From positions 1 to 38,232 of the forward strand of contig PXOU01000017.1 in assembly GCA_003022365.1 (NCBI GenBank): a stretch of DNA of 38,232 nucleotides, given 5' to 3'. The notes beneath the pieces are model-generated. The model ran no database searches. It was not told the DNA's origin and was given only the letters and a program-made list of their open reading frames with translations. Source of the DNA: Candidatus Saccharibacteria bacterium QS_5_54_17 (GTDB lineage Bacteria > Patescibacteriota > Saccharimonadia > QS-5-54-17). The position numbers were made by a program, and so were the translations under genes. Each line of letters opens with the position of its first letter. The stretch's first letter is position 1. Shown here piece after piece: positions 35,219-38,232 of the stretch.

Positions 35219-36230
35219 ACCCGTCATTTTAACCGGCATCAGAGCCAATAACGATCTGCACTTGGGCAATTACGCCGGTGCCATGCTTCCCATGGTGGAT
35301 ATGGCCGGCAAACAGGCCGGAGACTATCAGTTCAATTTCTTCGTGCCGGATTTGCACAGTTTCACCACGCCCATCGATCACGACAGCTTATACGGGCAGA
35401 CGCTGGCCACCGTGCGGATGTACGCGGCCGCCGGGCTGCCGATGGATCACGGCGATGTGCATGTCTATCGCCAGAGCCGCGTCCCCGCCCACAGTGAGCT
35501 GACCTGGATTTTAAGCTGCTTTACCTACTTCGGGGAAATGAGCCGGATGACCCAGTTTAAAGATAAGTCCCAAAAAACCGGGGGCGACAACGCCTCGGTC
35601 GGCCTATTTGCCTACCCCATCCTGATGGCAGCCGACATCCTGCTCTACGGGGCGGAATATGTACCGGTCGGGGATGATCAAACCCAGCACTTGGAATTCA
35701 CCCGTGATATTGCCGATCGGATGAATAACCAATTCGGCCAGCTGTTTACCTTGCCCAAGCCGGTCAAAGAACAGCATCAGTTCTTTGGTACCGAGCAGGG
35801 CCTCCGCATCCGGAATTTGATAGACCCCACCCGGAAGATGGACAAAAGTGATGAGACCGGCAAAGGAGTGATTTTCCTGAGCGATCCGCCGGAAACCGCC
35901 CGGAAGAAGATCACCGGTGCCACCACCGACAGTCTGGGTGAGATAGGCTATGACTACTCCCGACGCCCCGGCATCAGTAATTTGTTGGACTTACTCTGGT
36001 TGTTCGGCGGCGATCCGGAGGAGTTCAAAGGCGCTACCCAGTACGGTCCGCTCAAGCAAGCGGTGGGCGAAAAAGTGGCCGACTTCTTGGCGGATTTCCA
36101 AAGCCGCTTGGAACAGACCGACGATGAGACCATCAAGAACGTATTGGCCGACAGTGAAGCAGCCGCCGATGAGACGGCCCGGCAGCGATTGCACCAGGTC
36201 CAGCAGGCGGTCGGATTACGAGATAACTAA
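35208..36230 (+). CDS. trpS: Tryptophan-tRNA ligase
   Basis: TGIRANNDLHLGNYAGAM (HxGN), YPILMAADILLYGAEYVPVGDDQTQHLEFTRDIADRMN, RKMDKSDETGKGVIFL (KMSKS-like). Confidence 0.95.
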   Translation: MMTKPVILTGIRANNDLHLGNYAGAMLPMVDMAGKQAGDYQFNFFVPDLHSFTTPIDHDSLYGQTLATVRMYAAAGLPMDHGDVHVYRQSRVPAHSELTWILSCFTYFGEMSRMTQFKDKSQKTGGDNASVGLFAYPILMAADILLYGAEYVPVGDDQTQHLEFTRDIADRMNNQFGQLFTLPKPVKEQHQFFGTEQGLRIRNLIDPTRKMDKSDETGKGVIFLSDPPETARKKITGATTDSLGEIGYDYSRRPGISNLLDLLWLFGGDPEEFKGATQYGPLKQAVGEKVADFLADFQSRLEQTDDETIKNVLADSEAAADETARQRLHQVQQAVGLRDN

Positions 36231-36521
36231 AGAAGCAAGCAGCAGGAAGTAAGGAGTAAGCGGAAAAACACAACCCCCCTGTCATTCCGAGCCCTCTCCG
36301 TCATTCCGAACTTGTTTCGGAATCCAGTTCTGCAATAAGGAAACGATCCCGGATCGGAATCCGGGAGGACAGGAAGTAAGAAGTAGGAAGTAAGAGTCTG
36401 GTAAATCCGCTTTTTTCATACCGGACACCCGTTTCTTGTCATTCTGAACCTGCCTGCCGGCAGGCAGGCTTGTTTCAGGATCCGTTTCGGGTAGTGGGCG
36501 AAAAAAGGAGTGGTGGACTGG

Positions 36522-36833
36522 CTAGTACACCGGGGTTGGTTGGTCGACGGAACAGTTGTTTTTCACCCATTCCACGTCCATGTCCTGGTACTCCACCCGC
36601 TCACCGTCGATGACAAAGTACTGCCGCTGGGTGCCGGTTTCTGGTTGCTCGCCTTCAGGGGTAGCTTGGGGCATGCGGTTGGCGTACCACCGGTCGGGGC
36701 ATTCACGGCGCCCGTCGCTGGCCATATGCTGCTGCCACATCCAGCCGGTCCCCGCCAATATGAGCAGGATTCCCACGACCACCAGCAGCATCACGGTTTT
36801 GTTGCTCCGGAGCCGTTTCAGGAGCTGTTTCAT
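36522..36833 (-). CDS. Small single-pass membrane protein
   Basis: Likely starts at MKQLLKRLRSNKTVMLLVVVGILLILAGTGWMW; the longer ORF runs into repeat DNA. Confidence 0.5.
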   Translation of the reverse strand: MKQLLKRLRSNKTVMLLVVVGILLILAGTGWMWQQHMASDGRRECPDRWYANRMPQATPEGEQPETGTQRQYFVIDGERVEYQDMDVEWVKNNCSVDQPTPVY

Positions 36834-36889
36834 AGCCTCGAGTATACCCGATGCACCATAAGAAAGTCGAGGCGGGATGGGGAGGAGAC

Positions 36890-37145
36890 GGTAGACAGGG
36901 AACGGGGAAGAAGGATTAAGCAGCAAGAAGTAAGAAGTAAGTGGAAATAAAAGAGAGTTATTCCTGTTTTCCCTCTCCGTCATTCCGAAGACGTCATCCC
37001 GGACCCCGATCCGGGATCAGTTTCGGAATCCAATTCTGCAACAGGGAACTGATCCCGGATCACTTCGACCTTGCTCAGTGCGGGCGGGGTCCGGGATGAC
37101 AATTGAATCGGAGTCAAAGCCTGTCCTGAATCTATTTCAGCTTAC
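36890..37145. repeat. Intergenic repeat mosaic
   Basis: gcagcaagaagtaagaagtaagtggaaataaaagagagttattcctg..., REP-like copies, ATCACTTCGACCTTGCTCAGTGCGGGCGGGGTCC insertion. Confidence 0.8.
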
Positions 37146-37192
37146 ACCTGTATTGTACAAAAAAATACTACAAAAATATATGTGTAAAACTA

Positions 37193-37222
37193 TTGACACA
37201 AGCAAATTGCTCGTGCTAGATT
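37193..37222 (+). promoter_or_regulatory. Strong promoter-like sequence with extended -10
   Basis: TTGACA (37193-37198), 18-nt spacer containing AGCAAATTGCT, TGC-TAGATT (37217-37222). Confidence 0.6.
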
Positions 37223-37225
37223 AAA

Positions 37226-37590
37226 AATAAGCTTTTAATAGCTCCGGAATTACCCGGTAAAAACACACATCACACTGGCAAAAACAAAACTATTAAAAGC
37301 TGCTCCTTCACACCACGTCTATCTGCGGCGAGCGGATGGATGTTTACCTCCTTTCCTTGGTTGCCACCCGGGGTAGGGCCGATGTGGATATCCGGAGATG
37401 GTGTCCAGATCGGCCTTACCGGAAACGGGTAGGGCAGCTGACAACGCCCCCGCGGCATCAGCTTGCTGGAGGGCGACTCCAGCTGGCGCGTAACAGTTTT
37501 GTTGCATAGCCGCCAGTCTGGGGACAGACGGGGCGGCAAGCGCTCATAAATTATCATAGGCAGCGGATTTGCCGCCTCGTTCTTACACTT
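37226..37590 (+). ncRNA. Candidate structured non-coding RNA
   Basis: Downstream of the promoter-like sequence: AGCTTTTAATAG/CTATTAAAAGCT; CCGGGGTAGGGCCGAT/ATCGGCCTTACCGG; AGCTGA/TCAGCT; CTGGAG-GGCGA-CTCCAG; GCCGCC-a-GTCTG-GGGA-CAGAC-gg-GGCGGC; terminator-like AGGCAGC...GCCGCCT then tcgttctt. No convincing ORF. Confidence 0.45.
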
Positions 37591-37624
37591 ACATTTATAA
37601 CCACCGATACGCCAATTAATTGTC

Positions 37625-38232
37625 GCAAGCAGGAAACAGTAGACAGTAGGCGGGAGACAGTAGACAGGGAGTAAGAAACAACGGGCTCTAAACCCGTCAT
37701 CCTGAACCTGCCTGCCGGCAGGCAGGCTTGTTTCAGGATCTATTTCAAAGTTGATTCCGCAACTGATCCCGGATCACTTCGACCTTGCTCAGTGCGGGCG
37801 GGGTCCAGGATGACATCTTCGGAATGACAGAAGGGAAGCCCCTCCTTGCTACCTTGCAACTGATGCGCTTATCTTTTATGTATAATTCACGATCGTGAGT
37901 TTTGTACAAAAAGTGCTTTTCGGGATTATGTCGGCTTAATGGATTCCGGCTCGGGGGCCGGAATGACAGAGAGGGAAAACAGGAATAACGCTCTTTTATT
38001 TGCCACTTGCTTCTTACTCCTTACTGCTTGCTTCTTGTTCCTGTCATCCTGAATTTATTTCAGGATCTGTTTTAGACCCCACTCGTCATCTCGGACTCGT
38101 TTCCTGTCATCCTGAACTTGTTTCAGGATCTATTTCAGAACTGGATTCCGAAACAAGTTCGGAATGACGGAGGGGGCTCGGAATGACAGAGGGGGTTCGG
38201 AATGACAGAGCGGGTTTGCATTTTTCCGCTTG
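37625..38232. repeat. Intergenic repeat mosaic running off the window
   Basis: cagtagacagtaggcgggagacagtagacagg array, REP-like copies, nested palindrome, ACGATCGT-centred palindrome. Confidence 0.8.

Noticed and set aside
37270-37557. 95-aa minus-strand ORF, and a T-box-like CGGGTGGCAACC on the minus strand
   Set aside because: The ORF has no recognisable domain and overlaps strong RNA stems. The T-box core lacks the required ACCRCG continuation, and no aminoacyl-tRNA synthetase follows on that strand.
105-38232. Possible CRISPR arrays
   Set aside because: The repeats are dispersed or are contiguous 7-mers without unique spacers; no cas-like gene is seen.

Overview
The window looks like a chromosomal segment from a high-GC Patescibacteria/CPR-like bacterium (lineage is inferred). 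Recognisable genes are infC, a diacylglycerol-kinase-family protein, bactofilin, DUF4446, a YifB/ComM-type AAA+ protein, a GalT/HIT-like protein, an alpha/beta hydrolase, tmRNA (ssrA), an ABC_ATPase-class protein, a GH37-like trehalase, a PilB/GspE ATPase, smpB, argS, a SprT-like metalloprotease, tRNA-Pro(CGG), an MBL-fold hydrolase, a serine beta-lactamase-like protein, an IS30-type insertion, a Pcm-like methyltransferase, a membrane-anchored double-AAA Clp-like ATPase, rmuC and trpS. Three things stand out. (1) A tandem pair of repeat-protein genes (11.8-15.4 kb) shares an N-terminus, a C-terminus and a promoter-like upstream block. The short copy lacks the central domain, and the long copy has an in-frame TAA before a conserved C-terminal cap. 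(2) Nearly every gap between transcription units is a mosaic of modular repeats: head box, 7-nt purine-rich arrays, class-specific linkers, REP-like palindromes with nested palindrome insertions, ACGATCGT-centred palindromes with three different arm families, and an ~80-bp MITE-like element. (3) A strong promoter-like sequence at ~37.2 kb precedes ~350 nt of apparently structured, non-coding sequence. All calls were made by eye, without database searches.
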